64,000 nt of DNA from Streptomyces sp. R44 (GTDB lineage: Bacteria; Actinomycetota; Actinomycetes; Streptomycetales; Streptomycetaceae): contig NZ_CP163444.1 of NCBI RefSeq assembly GCF_041053105.1, positions 2,170,001 through 2,234,000 on the forward strand, read 5' to 3'. The notes beneath the pieces were generated by a model. That model was given only the letters and a program-made list of their open reading frames with translations, was not told the DNA's origin and did not search any database. Each line of letters opens with the position of its first letter. Position 1 is the first letter of the stretch. The position numbers and the translations under genes are program-made. Shown in pieces: positions 25,060 through 34,064 of the stretch.

Positions 25060-25838
25060 GCACCGGTACGTACGCGCCGAAGCCGGGGGCCGCCCCCGTC
25101 GGGCGGATGATCGCCGCGCAGACCGCCCTGGAGGCCAGGATGCTGCTGCGCAACGGCGAGCAGCTGCTCCTGACGGTGATCATCCCCTCGCTGCTCCTGG
25201 TGCTCTTCTCCACCGTCGACATCGTCACTGTGCCTGTTTCGAAGACGGGCGGCGCCGGCAAGGCCGTCGACTTCCTCGCCCCCGGCGTCCTCGCCCTGGC
25301 CGTGATGTCCACCGCCTTCACCGGCCAGGCCATCGCGACCGGCTTCGAGCGGCGGTACGGGGTGCTCAAGCGGCTCGGAGCCTCACCGCTCCCCCGCTGG
25401 GCGCTGATGGCCGCCAAGACGCTCGCCGTCCTCGTCACCGAGGTCCTCCAGGTCGTGCTGCTGACGGCGATCGCCCTGGCCCTCGGCTGGTCCCCGCACG
25501 GAGACCCCGTGTCCGTCCTGCTGCTCCTGGTCCTCGGCACGGCCGCCTTCTCCGGGCTCGGCCTGCTGATGGCCGGCACCCTGAAGGCCGAGGCCACCCT
25601 CGCCGCCGCGAACCTGGTCTTCCTGCTGCTCCTGGTGGGCGGCGGGGTCATCGTCCCGCTGGAGAAGTTCGGCGCCGCGGGCGACGTCCTCGCGCTGCTC
25701 CCGATCTCGGCGCTCTCCGACGGCCTGCGCGACGTCCTCGGGCACGGGGCCTCGATGCCGTGGGGCGACGCGGCGATCCTGGCCGTCTGGGCGGTCCTGG
25801 GGCTCGGGGCGGCGGCGAAGTTCTTCCGCTGGGAGTAA
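25056..25838 (+). CDS. ABC-2 type permease
   Basis: This 260-residue integral membrane protein has about six helices and the ABC-2 pattern FLAPGVLALAVMSTAFTGQAIATGFERRYGVLKRLGASPL. A long cytoplasmic N-terminus precedes the first helix. The start ATG at 25056 overlaps the ATPase stop (ATGA). Together they form a two-component exporter of the drug or lipid type. Confidence 0.87.
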   Translation: MSTGTYAPKPGAAPVGRMIAAQTALEARMLLRNGEQLLLTVIIPSLLLVLFSTVDIVTVPVSKTGGAGKAVDFLAPGVLALAVMSTAFTGQAIATGFERRYGVLKRLGASPLPRWALMAAKTLAVLVTEVLQVVLLTAIALALGWSPHGDPVSVLLLLVLGTAAFSGLGLLMAGTLKAEATLAAANLVFLLLLVGGGVIVPLEKFGAAGDVLALLPISALSDGLRDVLGHGASMPWGDAAILAVWAVLGLGAAAKFFRWE

Positions 25839-25898
25839 CCGTAAGGTTCCGTTCCGCCACATACGCCCCCCTCGTGAAAGCGCGCACAAGCGCCGCCC

Positions 25899-25904
25899 TA
25901 CGAT
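25899..25904 (+). promoter_or_regulatory. -10 hexamer of leaderless ctaA
   Basis: TACGAT ends seven bases before the GTG start of ctaA. This predicts a leaderless transcript. Confidence 0.5.
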
Positions 25905-25911
25905 AGGGCCC

Positions 25912-26871
25912 GTGCTGACCCCCCTCGCCTCCATCGCCCAGCGCTGGACCCCGTCCCCCCGGACGCTCCGGCGCGCCGCGCTCGCCGCCGTCGTGATGAG
26001 CGTCCTCATCATCGTCACCGGCGGCGCGGTCCGGCTGACCGGTTCCGGTCTCGGCTGCGACACCTGGCCGAAGTGCACGGACGACAGCCTCATCGTGACG
26101 CCCGAGCAGGGCTACCGCGGCGCGATCGAGTTCGGCAACCGGATGCTGACGTACGTCCTGTCGGCGGCGGTCGGCTGGGCGATCGTCTCCGCCCGCTCCA
26201 CCAAGCCCTGGCGCCGCGGGCTCACCCGGCTCGCCTGGGCCCAGTTCTGGATCGTGATGAGCAACGCCGTCATCGGCGGCATCACGGTCTGGATGGGGCT
26301 CAACCCGTGGACCGTGGCCGGTCACTTCCTCGCCGCGAACTCCCTGCTCACGGTCGCCGTCGTCACCTGGCACCGCACCGGCGAGGGCGACACCGCCCCC
26401 CGGCCGCGCGTGCCGCGCCCGGTCCGGAAGCTCTCCTGGGCCATCACGATCGTCTCGGGCCTGCTGATCGTGCTCGGCACGACGGTCACCGGCGCCGGCA
26501 AGCACGCCGGTGACAGCAGCGACGTCCCGCGCATGCCGTGGGACTGGACGAACGCCGCCCACGTCCACGCGATCGCCGCCTGGGTCGTCTGCGCCCTCGC
26601 GCTCGCGATGTGGCTGGTCCTGCGGGTGGTGGACGCCCCGGACGACACCCGCGCCCGCGCCCGCGACCTGCTGATCGTGCTGCTCGCGCAGGGCGGCATC
26701 GGGTACGTCCAGTACTTCACCGGAGTCCCCGAGCTCCTGGTCGCCGCGCACATGCTCGGCTCCTCGCTGATGTGGATCGCGGTCCTGCGCCTGGCCCTGA
26801 GCCTGCGCGAGCGCCCGCTCGCCACACCCGACATCCCGGCCCAGGCGGACCCGGAACTCGCGACCGCCTGA
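25912..26871 (+). CDS. ctaA: heme A synthase (COX15/CtaA)
   Basis: This 319-residue protein has eight predicted membrane helices. VTGGAVRLTGSGLGCDTWPKC carries the conserved cysteine pair loop, and heme-binding histidines occur in VAGHFLAANS, NAAHVHAIAAW and LVAAHMLGSSLMW. The enzyme oxidises heme O to heme A for cytochrome oxidase. The partner enzyme ctaB lies 2.6 kb downstream on the other strand. The start is a GTG. Confidence 0.9.
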   Translation: MLTPLASIAQRWTPSPRTLRRAALAAVVMSVLIIVTGGAVRLTGSGLGCDTWPKCTDDSLIVTPEQGYRGAIEFGNRMLTYVLSAAVGWAIVSARSTKPWRRGLTRLAWAQFWIVMSNAVIGGITVWMGLNPWTVAGHFLAANSLLTVAVVTWHRTGEGDTAPRPRVPRPVRKLSWAITIVSGLLIVLGTTVTGAGKHAGDSSDVPRMPWDWTNAAHVHAIAAWVVCALALAMWLVLRVVDAPDDTRARARDLLIVLLAQGGIGYVQYFTGVPELLVAAHMLGSSLMWIAVLRLALSLRERPLATPDIPAQADPELATA

Positions 26872-26903
26872 TCCACCAGGGCCGGGTCCGCGGCCGTCCG
26901 GAG

Positions 26904-26938
26904 CCTCCGGGGCCCCGCACCGCGCGGGGCCCCGGAGG
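26904..26938. terminator. bidirectional terminator downstream of ctaA
   Basis: CCTCCGGGGCCCCGC and GCGGGGCCCCGGAGG form a perfect 15-bp stem around a five-base loop, between converging genes. Confidence 0.85.
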
Positions 26939-26958
26939 TGTCCGTCTAGACGGACACC
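26939..26958. repeat. perfect 20-bp palindrome covering a stop codon
   Basis: GTGTCCGTCTAGACGGACAC is self-complementary. It directly abuts the preceding terminator and includes the TAG stop of the minus-strand gene. Confidence 0.6.
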
Positions 26959-27863
26959 GGCCCGCGCAGCGGCCCCTCGGGCAGATAGCCGGAGCGGACC
27001 CCCGGCTCCCAGCCGTGCGCCAGGTGCGCGAGCGCGGCCAGCGCGACGGCGCCCGTGGGCAGCAGGGTCCTCGGCTTCGGATCGGGACCGACACCCGCGC
27101 GGTGCTCCTCCAGCCGCTCCGCGAGCGCCCGCTCGAAGGCCTCGCGGTCGTCGTCGAGCAGCACGCGCAGCAGCCGCTGGTCCGGGCTGAGGGGACCCGC
27201 CTCGTCGAGGGCCCGCGCCGCGCCCGCGCGCTCCTCCGCGCCGGGCCGCCGCACCGGGACGGGCCCGGATACGGCACCGGGGTAGGCCCCGCTCACGACG
27301 GTCAGGTACGCGCACAGCGCGTCCATCTCGGCGAGGTCCGCCGGCTCCGAGACCGAGTCGAAGCGCGAGTACGGGACTCCGGAGCGGATCGCGGGCGCGT
27401 AGTCCTCCCGGAGCAGCGGGCCGATCACCCGCCGCCGCTCCCAGGCCAGCCCGCTGATCAGGCACAGGACGAAGGTGTCGACCCAGGTCCTGGCGGTGGG
27501 CACCCGGTGGTCCCGGTCCCAGCTCTCCTCGAAGAGCTGGTCGTCGCTGGAGAGCGTCCGGTCGGCGAGGGGCAGCGGGACGTCCCAGTCGCCGCCGGGG
27601 AAGCACCCGATGCCCAGCACGCCGAGGGCGCACTCGGCGGCGGTGAGCAGCGCCGTCCGCGAGGCGTCCGCGGCGAGCGCGGGGTCCTCCAGGGTGCGGG
27701 CCCCGACGTGGTCGAGGAGCTGGTCGCGCAGCTCCCCGAGCGCCGACAGCGACATCCCGCCGTAGCGGAGGTCGTGCCAGCGGTCGAAGGTCAGCCTCCG
27801 GGCGTCCTGCGACGCCTTCTCGATCCTCGTCCCGTCGACCTCGTGCCGTGCCACTTCCCGCAT
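26946..27863 (-). CDS. possible Imm49-family immunity-like protein
   Basis: This 305-residue soluble protein is mostly helical. The segments ALGVLGIGCFPGGDWDVPLPL, TWVDTFVLCLISGLAWERR and GPLLREDYAPAIRSGVPYS resemble what I recall of streptomycete proteins annotated as immunity 49 family, but this cannot be tested here. The ATG at 27863, preceded by GGGGAGCGGAG, was preferred over an in-frame start 54 bases upstream with no such site. No toxin gene is adjacent, so if it is an immunity protein it is an orphan. Confidence 0.5.
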   Translation of the reverse strand: MREVARHEVDGTRIEKASQDARRLTFDRWHDLRYGGMSLSALGELRDQLLDHVGARTLEDPALAADASRTALLTAAECALGVLGIGCFPGGDWDVPLPLADRTLSSDDQLFEESWDRDHRVPTARTWVDTFVLCLISGLAWERRRVIGPLLREDYAPAIRSGVPYSRFDSVSEPADLAEMDALCAYLTVVSGAYPGAVSGPVPVRRPGAEERAGAARALDEAGPLSPDQRLLRVLLDDDREAFERALAERLEEHRAGVGPDPKPRTLLPTGAVALAALAHLAHGWEPGVRSGYLPEGPLRGPVSV

Positions 27864-27938
27864 GCTCCGCTCCCCGTGATCCGTTCGATCGTGCCCGGGA
27901 ACGCTACCAACGGGCACTGACGGTCCGGGGCCGCCGGG

Positions 27939-29015
27939 TCACGCCAGCCGGTAGACCCGTTTCGCGTTCCCCGCCGCGATCATCGTCGCCACCCGCTGCG
28001 CGTCCGTACGGGACCAGGCGCCGTCCATGACCCACTCGCCGAGCACCCGGGTGAGGGCCGAGCGGAAGGTGCTGGCCGCGACCACGTGGAGTTCGGGGAG
28101 GCCCTGGGCGCCGCTGGAGAACAGCAGCTTGCCGAAGGGGGCGCGCTCCAGGACCTCGGCGAGGACGGCCGCCGCCCGGGCCCCCGTGTGGGCGAGGACC
28201 GGGCCGAGGTCGGCGTACACGTGCGGGTGAAGTCCGGTGAGGTGGGCGGCCGCGCGGTGGTGCGGGTAACGGTGCAGGAGCACCAGTTCGGCGCCGAGCC
28301 CCGCGGTGGCGGCGGCGAAGCCGTTCAGCGCGGCCGGATCCTCCGTGTGCAGCTGGAGGGGACGCCCCGCCGTCACCGCGATCCACAGCAGATGGCGCAG
28401 CAGGACGGCGTCGGTGAGCCGGCCGCCGGCCGGGCGGCCGGCCAGCCAGCGCCCCGCCGCTCCCCGTACCTCTCCGGGACCGGGCGGCTCGGGCGCGCTC
28501 GCGGACGCGAAGGCCGCGGAGGCGAAGGCCACGGCGCCCGCGGCGGCCCCGTGGACGGCGTCGGCGAGGTTGCAGAGGAAGGACTCGACGGTGCCCGAGG
28601 TGTCGGCGATCTGTTCGGCGAGGGGTTCGAGGCGGACGATCTCATGGGCCTCGGCGGCCCCCGCCGCGCCGAGCTCGGCGGGGCGGGTGAGGTCGCCGGG
28701 CAGCCCGGTGTCGACCAGATAGGTGGAGATCCCGGAGGCGCGGAGCAACCGGCGGCCGGCCTCGGCGGCGCCGAGTTCCCGGCGGCGGGCGAGGTAGCGG
28801 GCGGGCGGGCAGTGCGGTTCGAGACCGAGGAGCGGCGGACACCAGCGGCGGACGGCGAAGCCGGTCTGGGTGTCGAAGAAGGTGGTGCCCGCGGCGGGCA
28901 GCACGCCGCCCCCGCCCAGGTGCGCACCCAGCTGGGCCTCGAAGGTGCCGAGGCCGAGCTCCGTACGGAGCACCCCGTGGCAGTACTGGTCCACCAGGTG
29001 CGGCGTGTCGATCAT
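27939..29015 (-). CDS. amidohydrolase-family protein, possibly with altered metal site
   Basis: This 358-residue TIM-barrel protein resembles the amidohydrolase_2 group that includes FluG N-terminal domains. Visible segments are LVDQYCHGVLR, RPLQLHTEDP, ELVLLHRYPHHR, VYADLGPVL and LLFSSGAQGLPELHVVA. In relatives I recall, the last segment normally reads SSDA-x-G-LPE, so the catalytic or metal-binding Asp appears to be Gly here. Activity is therefore uncertain. GGGAGC precedes the ATG at 29015; the reading frame extends further upstream without a start signal. Confidence 0.72.
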   Translation of the reverse strand: MIDTPHLVDQYCHGVLRTELGLGTFEAQLGAHLGGGGVLPAAGTTFFDTQTGFAVRRWCPPLLGLEPHCPPARYLARRRELGAAEAGRRLLRASGISTYLVDTGLPGDLTRPAELGAAGAAEAHEIVRLEPLAEQIADTSGTVESFLCNLADAVHGAAAGAVAFASAAFASASAPEPPGPGEVRGAAGRWLAGRPAGGRLTDAVLLRHLLWIAVTAGRPLQLHTEDPAALNGFAAATAGLGAELVLLHRYPHHRAAAHLTGLHPHVYADLGPVLAHTGARAAAVLAEVLERAPFGKLLFSSGAQGLPELHVVAASTFRSALTRVLGEWVMDGAWSRTDAQRVATMIAAGNAKRVYRLA

Positions 29016-29030
29016 CTCGGGGGGCTCCCT

Positions 29031-29050
29031 GTGTGGACGTGTCTCCACAC
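29031..29050. promoter_or_regulatory. inverted repeat upstream of the amidohydrolase gene
   Basis: GTGTGGA-N6-TCCACAC lies 16-35 bases before the start codon. It could be an operator or a leader hairpin. Confidence 0.35.
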
Positions 29051-29095
29051 GTCCTAACGGGTGAGCCCCGCGCGAGGTTGTTGCCTCAGCCGTGG

Positions 29096-29416
29096 TCAGC
29101 TGTTGGAGGGTCCGCCGATCTGGATACCGGCCATCCGGGTCCACTCGTACGGGCCGGTGGCGACCTTGGCGGCGAACTCGCCGTCGAACTCCTCGTGGAG
29201 GGTCAGACCGGCCTTCTCGGCGGCCTTGGTCGCGACCTCGTACGTCGGCGCGACGAGGTCGCCCCAGCCGCCGTCCGTGCCGACCAGGACGATCCGGGTG
29301 CCCGCCTGGCCGATGTGCGCGAGGTGCCCCTCGGAGCCGCCGTGGGCCTTGGAGAAGGCCTGGATCTCCTTGGCGAGCCTGGCCGCCTTGCGCTCTGCCT
29401 GCTTCGTTTCTGCCAT
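29096..29416 (-). CDS. conserved actinobacterial protein of unknown function, 106 residues
   Basis: This small soluble protein begins AETKQAERKAARLAKEIQAF, a charged helix, followed by a compact domain with RIVLVGTDGGWGDLVAPTYEVA and GPYEWTRMAGIQIGG. I do not recognise a function. The minus-strand hexamer TAGCAT (29429-29424) ends seven bases before the ATG and there is no ribosome-binding site, so a leaderless mRNA is predicted. The ctaB terminator separates it from ctaB. Confidence 0.7.
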   Translation of the reverse strand: MAETKQAERKAARLAKEIQAFSKAHGGSEGHLAHIGQAGTRIVLVGTDGGWGDLVAPTYEVATKAAEKAGLTLHEEFDGEFAAKVATGPYEWTRMAGIQIGGPSNS

Positions 29417-29450
29417 GACACGGATGCTACCGAGGGGTAGATCGAACGGC

Positions 29451-29492
29451 GACGGCCGGGCCATGTGGGCTGTCCCACGTGACCCGGCCGTC
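29451..29492. terminator. terminator of ctaB
   Basis: A 19-bp stem with two G-U-type mismatches (29451-29469 with 29474-29492) and a CTGT loop lies just after the ctaB stop codon. Confidence 0.8.
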
Positions 29493-29520
29493 GGCCGGAC
29501 GCGATCAGATGAGCGGTGTC

Positions 29521-30468
29521 TCAGCGGAGGAAGGGGTCCACCGCGACCGCCACGAAGAGCAGCGAGACGTAGGTGATGGACCAGTGGAAGAGGCGCATCT
29601 CCTTGAGCTTGGCGCCCGTCACCTCGGCCTTGGCGCGGTTGAGGAGCGCGTGCGCCTCCCAGAGCCACCAGCCGCCGGTGAGCAGCGCCACGGCGGTGTA
29701 GAACCAGCCGGTGTAGCCGAGCGGGGTGAGGAGCAGGGAGACGGCGACCATGACCCAGCTGTAGATCACGATCTGCTTGGCGACGACCTTGTTGGAGGCG
29801 AGCACCGGCAGCATGGGCACGCCCGCGCGTGCGTAGTCGTCCTTCACCTTCATCGACAGCGGCCAGTAGTGCGGCGGCGTCCAGAAGAAGATGACGAGGA
29901 AGAGGATGACCGCGGCCCACGACATCGAGTTCGTCACGGCCGACCAGCCGATGAGCACCGGCAGGCAGCCGGCGATGCCGCCCCAGACGATGTTCTGGGC
30001 GGTGCGCCGCTTGAGGATCATCGTGTAGACCACGACGTAGAAGAGGAGCGCGCCGAGCGAGAGCGCGGCGGACAGCCAGTTGACGAGCAGGCCGAACCAG
30101 AGCGTCGAGACCACGGCGAGGGTGAGTCCGAAGACCAGGCCCTCGCGCGGGGTGAGCACGCCGGTGACGAGCGGACGCTGGGAGGTGCGGTCCATCAGGG
30201 CGTCGATGTCGCGGTCGATGTACATGTTCAGCGCGTTGGCGCCGCCCGCGGAGAGGTAGCCGCCGAAGCAGGTGGCGAGCACCAGCCACAGGTCGGGCAC
30301 GCCCTGCTCGGCGAGGAACATCACCGGAACGGTCGTGATGAGCAGAAGCTCGATGATCCGCGGCTTGGTCAGCGCCACGAATGCCTTGACGCGGGCCCCG
30401 AACGGCCGATGGCCCCCCGGGCTGGGAGTCAAGACGACCCCTGCGGGTCGGGACTCGACGGCCGTCAC
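29521..30468 (-). CDS. ctaB: protoheme IX farnesyltransferase
   Basis: This 315-residue UbiA-family membrane enzyme converts heme B to heme O (EC 2.5.1.141). It has the prenyl-diphosphate motif [23 protein letters not shown] and the second Asp-rich loop [15 protein letters not shown], with about nine membrane helices. The GTG at 30468 was chosen because AGGGG stands six bases upstream; another GTG two codons earlier is too close to that site. It works with ctaA. Confidence 0.9.
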   Translation of the reverse strand: MTAVESRPAGVVLTPSPGGHRPFGARVKAFVALTKPRIIELLLITTVPVMFLAEQGVPDLWLVLATCFGGYLSAGGANALNMYIDRDIDALMDRTSQRPLVTGVLTPREGLVFGLTLAVVSTLWFGLLVNWLSAALSLGALLFYVVVYTMILKRRTAQNIVWGGIAGCLPVLIGWSAVTNSMSWAAVILFLVIFFWTPPHYWPLSMKVKDDYARAGVPMLPVLASNKVVAKQIVIYSWVMVAVSLLLTPLGYTGWFYTAVALLTGGWWLWEAHALLNRAKAEVTGAKLKEMRLFHWSITYVSLLFVAVAVDPFLR

Positions 30469-30815
30469 GCACACCCCTGACAGAGAAATTCCCAGCAAGC
30501 TCCCCGGGTGAAGACGGGGCAAAGCTTGCGCGTACCACGCCACTGTAGACGTTGCCCAGACGCCGATCTTCGCGGGGGTGGGGTCGTGTTGGTGCGGTAC
30601 GTCCCAAGGGGTGGACACGGTTCGGGGGGACTCCCGGCGTGGCTCGGGAGGCGAACTCCCACGACCACCGGCACTCTTGCTGTGTCCTTCTCTTTCTCCG
30701 CTCATATGAGGGGCATGGACACGAAAAGAGGGGCGTTCTGCGGGGGTAGGCTCGACAACGCCGGTACACCCTCAGTCACCGGCTTCAGACATGTGGAGAG
30801 GAGCCCTGACCCAGG
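30469..30815. promoter_or_regulatory. divergent control region of ctaB and tkt
   Basis: This 347-bp region holds no convincing gene. On the minus strand TACAGT (30547-30542) is a candidate ctaB -10. On the plus strand TAGGCT (30747-30752) is a candidate tkt -10, giving a leader of about 55 bases, but no good -35 is visible for either. GGAGAGGAG lies just before the tkt GTG. Confidence 0.45.
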
Positions 30816-32903
30816 GTGAGCACTAAGCCGACCACCACAGACCTCGAGTGGACCGAGTTGGACCAGCGGGCCGTCGACACCGCCCGCATCCTGGCCGCGG
30901 ACGCCGTACAGAAGGTCGGCAACGGCCATCCCGGTACGGCGATGAGCCTGGCGCCCGCCGCGTACACCCTCTTCCAGAAGGTGATGCGGCACGATCCGGC
31001 CGACCCCGAGTGGGTCGGGCGCGACCGGTTCGTCCTCTCCGCCGGACACTCTTCCCTGACCCTCTACACCCAGCTGTACCTGGGTGGCTTCGGTCTTGAG
31101 CTGGACGACCTGAAGGCCTTCCGCACCTGGGGCTCGAAGACCCCCGGCCACCCGGAGTACGGCCACACCGCCGCCGTCGAGACGACCACGGGCCCGCTGG
31201 GCCAGGGTGTCGCGAACGCCGTGGGCATGGCGATGGCCGCCCGCTTCGAGCGTGGTCTGTTCGACCCGGAGGCCGCCACCGGCACCTCCCCGTTCGACCA
31301 CCGCGTCTACGTGATCGCCGGTGACGGCTGCCTGCAGGAGGGCATCTCCGCGGAGGCGTCCTCGCTCGCCGGCCACCAGAAGCTCGGCAACCTGATCCTG
31401 CTGTGGGACGACAACCACATCTCGATCGAGGGCGACACCGAGACGGCCGTGTCCGAGGACACGATGAAGCGGTACGAGGCGTACGGCTGGCACGTCCAGC
31501 GCGTCGAGCCGCAGGCCAACGGCGACCTGGACCCGGCCGCGCTGTACACGGCGATCAAGGCCGCCGAGGCCGAGACCGAGCGTCCGTCGTTCATCGCGAT
31601 GCGCTCGATCATCGCCTGGCCCGCCCCGAACGCGCAGAACACCGAGGCCGCCCACGGCTCGGCGCTCGGCGACGAGGAGATCGCGGCCACCAAGCGCCTC
31701 CTGGGCTTCGACCCGGAGCAGACCTTCGAGGTCGGCGACGAGGTCATCGCCCACACCCGTGCGCTCGGCGACCGCGGCCGTGAGGCCCGCGCCGCGTGGG
31801 AGAAGCAGCTCGCCGAGTGGCGTACGGCCAACCCGGAGCGCGCCGCCGAGTTCGACCGCATCCAGGCGAACGAGCTGCCGGCCGGCTGGGCCGAGAAGCT
31901 CCCGGTCTTCGAGCCGGGCAAGGGTGTCGCCACCCGTGCCGCCTCGGGCCAGGTCCTGCAGGCGCTCGGCGCGGTGATCCCGGAGCTGTGGGGCGGCTCG
32001 GCCGACCTCGCCGGCTCCAACAACACCACGATCGACAAGACGTCCTCCTTCCTCCCGGAGGGCAACCCGCTGCCGGAGGCCGACAAGTACGGCCGCACGA
32101 TCCACTTCGGCATCCGCGAGCACTCCATGGCCGCGGAGATGAACGGCATCGCGCTGCACGGCAACACGCGCATCTACGGCGGCACCTTCCTGGTGTTCTC
32201 CGACTACATGCGCAACGCGGTGCGGCTCTCCGCGCTGATGCACCTGCCCGTGACGTACGTCTGGACCCACGACTCGATCGGTCTGGGCGAGGACGGCCCG
32301 ACGCACCAGCCGGTGGAGCACCTGGCCTCGCTGCGCGCGATCCCGGGTCTGAACGTGGTCCGTCCGGCCGACGCCAACGAGACGGCCCTGGCCTGGCGCG
32401 AGATCATGCAGCGCCACACCAAGGTCTTCGGCAAGGGCGCCCCGCACGGTCTGGCGCTCACCCGCCAGGGCGTGCCGACGTACGCGCCGAACGAGGACAC
32501 GGTCAAGGGCGGCTACGTGCTGTTCGAGGCCGAGGGCGGCTCGCCCGAGGTCGTGCTGATCGGCACGGGCTCCGAGGTGCACCTGGCCGTCGAGGCCCGT
32601 GAGCAGCTCCAGGCCGCCGGCGTCCCGACCCGTGTGGTCTCGATGCCGTCCGTGGAGTGGTTCGAGGAGCAGGACCAGGCGTACAAGGACTCGGTCCTGC
32701 CGCCGTCGGTGAAGGCCCGGGTCGCGGTCGAGGCCGGTATCGGTCTCACCTGGCACAAGTACGTCGGTGACGCCGGCCGGATCGTCTCCCTTGAGCACTT
32801 CGGTGCCTCGGCGGACGCGAAGGTCCTCTTCCGCGAGTTCGGTTTCACGCCGGAGGCGATCGTCGCCGCCGCGCGGGAATCCGTGGCCGCCGCCGCGCGC
32901 TGA
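30816..32903 (+). CDS. tkt: transketolase
   Basis: This 695-residue thiamine-diphosphate enzyme of the non-oxidative pentose-phosphate pathway has [13 protein letters not shown] near the N-terminus, the ThDP/Mg motif [32 protein letters not shown], and the substrate segment [19 protein letters not shown]. It starts at a GTG. It is the first gene of a five-gene operon with tal, zwf, opcA and pgl. Confidence 0.93.
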   Translation: MSTKPTTTDLEWTELDQRAVDTARILAADAVQKVGNGHPGTAMSLAPAAYTLFQKVMRHDPADPEWVGRDRFVLSAGHSSLTLYTQLYLGGFGLELDDLKAFRTWGSKTPGHPEYGHTAAVETTTGPLGQGVANAVGMAMAARFERGLFDPEAATGTSPFDHRVYVIAGDGCLQEGISAEASSLAGHQKLGNLILLWDDNHISIEGDTETAVSEDTMKRYEAYGWHVQRVEPQANGDLDPAALYTAIKAAEAETERPSFIAMRSIIAWPAPNAQNTEAAHGSALGDEEIAATKRLLGFDPEQTFEVGDEVIAHTRALGDRGREARAAWEKQLAEWRTANPERAAEFDRIQANELPAGWAEKLPVFEPGKGVATRAASGQVLQALGAVIPELWGGSADLAGSNNTTIDKTSSFLPEGNPLPEADKYGRTIHFGIREHSMAAEMNGIALHGNTRIYGGTFLVFSDYMRNAVRLSALMHLPVTYVWTHDSIGLGEDGPTHQPVEHLASLRAIPGLNVVRPADANETALAWREIMQRHTKVFGKGAPHGLALTRQGVPTYAPNEDTVKGGYVLFEAEGGSPEVVLIGTGSEVHLAVEAREQLQAAGVPTRVVSMPSVEWFEEQDQAYKDSVLPPSVKARVAVEAGIGLTWHKYVGDAGRIVSLEHFGASADAKVLFREFGFTPEAIVAAARESVAAAAR

Positions 32904-32940
32904 CGTCCATACGTACGACTTAATTGGAGATGCAACTCCC

Positions 32941-34059
32941 ATGACAGACGCTCTCAAGCGCCTCTCCGACGAAGGCGTCGCGATCTGGCTGGACGACCTC
33001 TCGCGCCAGCGGATCACGTCCGGCAACCTGGCCGAGCTGATCGACCAGAGCCACGTGGTCGGTGTCACCACGAACCCGTCCATCTTCCAGAAGGCCATCT
33101 CGGAGGGGCACGGCTACGACCAGCAGCTGGCCGACCTCGCCGCCCGCAAGGTGACCGTCGACGAGGCCATCCGCATGATCACGACGGCGGACGTCCGTGA
33201 CGCCGCCGACATCCTGCGGCCGGTCTTCGACGCGACGGACGGCCAGGACGGCCGGGTCTCCATCGAGGTCGACCCCCGTCTCGCCCACGAGACGGCCGCG
33301 ACCATCGCCGAGGCCAAGCAGCTGGCCTGGCTGGTGGACCGCCCCAACACCCTGATCAAGATCCCGGCCACCAAGGCGGGTCTGCCGGCGATCACCGAGG
33401 TCATCGGCCTCGGCATCAGCGTCAACGTCACGCTGATCTTCTCGCTGGAGCGCTACCGCGCGGTCATGGACGCCTACCTGGCGGGTCTGGAGAAGGCCCG
33501 CGAGCGCGGCCTCGACCTGTCGAAGATCCACTCGGTGGCGTCCTTCTTCGTGTCCCGCGTGGACTCGGAGATCGACAAGCGCCTGACCGCCCTCGGCACC
33601 GACGAGGCCAAGGCGCTCAAGGGCAAGGCCGCCCTGGCCAACGCCCGTCTGGCCTACGAGGCGTTCGAGGAGGTCTTCTCCTCGGACCGCTGGGCCGCCC
33701 TCGACAAGGCGCAGGCCAACAAGCAGCGACCGCTGTGGGCCTCGACCGGCGTCAAGGACCCGGCGTACAAGGACACCCTGTACGTCGTGGACCTGGTCGC
33801 CCCCGGCACGGTGAACACCATGCCGGAGGCCACCCTGGAGGCCACCGCCGACCACGGCGAGGTCACCGGCGACACCATCCGCGGCACCTACGCGCAGTCG
33901 CGGGCCGAGCTGGAGGCCGTCGAGAAGCTGGGCATCAGCTACGACGACGTCGTCCAGCTCCTGGAGGACGAGGGCGTCGACAAGTTCGAGGCGTCCTGGA
34001 ACGACCTGCTCAAGTCCACCGAGGCGGAGCTTCAGCGCCTCGCACCTTCGGAGGCGTAA
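32941..34059 (+). CDS. tal: transaldolase
   Basis: This 372-residue transaldolase is of the long actinobacterial/cyanobacterial type. The Schiff-base lysine is in [14 protein letters not shown]. Other marks are [30 protein letters not shown] and [25 protein letters not shown] lies 11 bases upstream. It follows tkt by 37 bp. Confidence 0.93.
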   Translation: MTDALKRLSDEGVAIWLDDLSRQRITSGNLAELIDQSHVVGVTTNPSIFQKAISEGHGYDQQLADLAARKVTVDEAIRMITTADVRDAADILRPVFDATDGQDGRVSIEVDPRLAHETAATIAEAKQLAWLVDRPNTLIKIPATKAGLPAITEVIGLGISVNVTLIFSLERYRAVMDAYLAGLEKARERGLDLSKIHSVASFFVSRVDSEIDKRLTALGTDEAKALKGKAALANARLAYEAFEEVFSSDRWAALDKAQANKQRPLWASTGVKDPAYKDTLYVVDLVAPGTVNTMPEATLEATADHGEVTGDTIRGTYAQSRAELEAVEKLGISYDDVVQLLEDEGVDKFEASWNDLLKSTEAELQRLAPSEA

Positions 34060-34064
34060 GCACT

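Noticed and set aside
30469..30815. Small gene or riboswitch in the ctaB-tkt gap
   Set aside because: No frame has plausible coding composition with a start site, and no known riboswitch core could be recognised.
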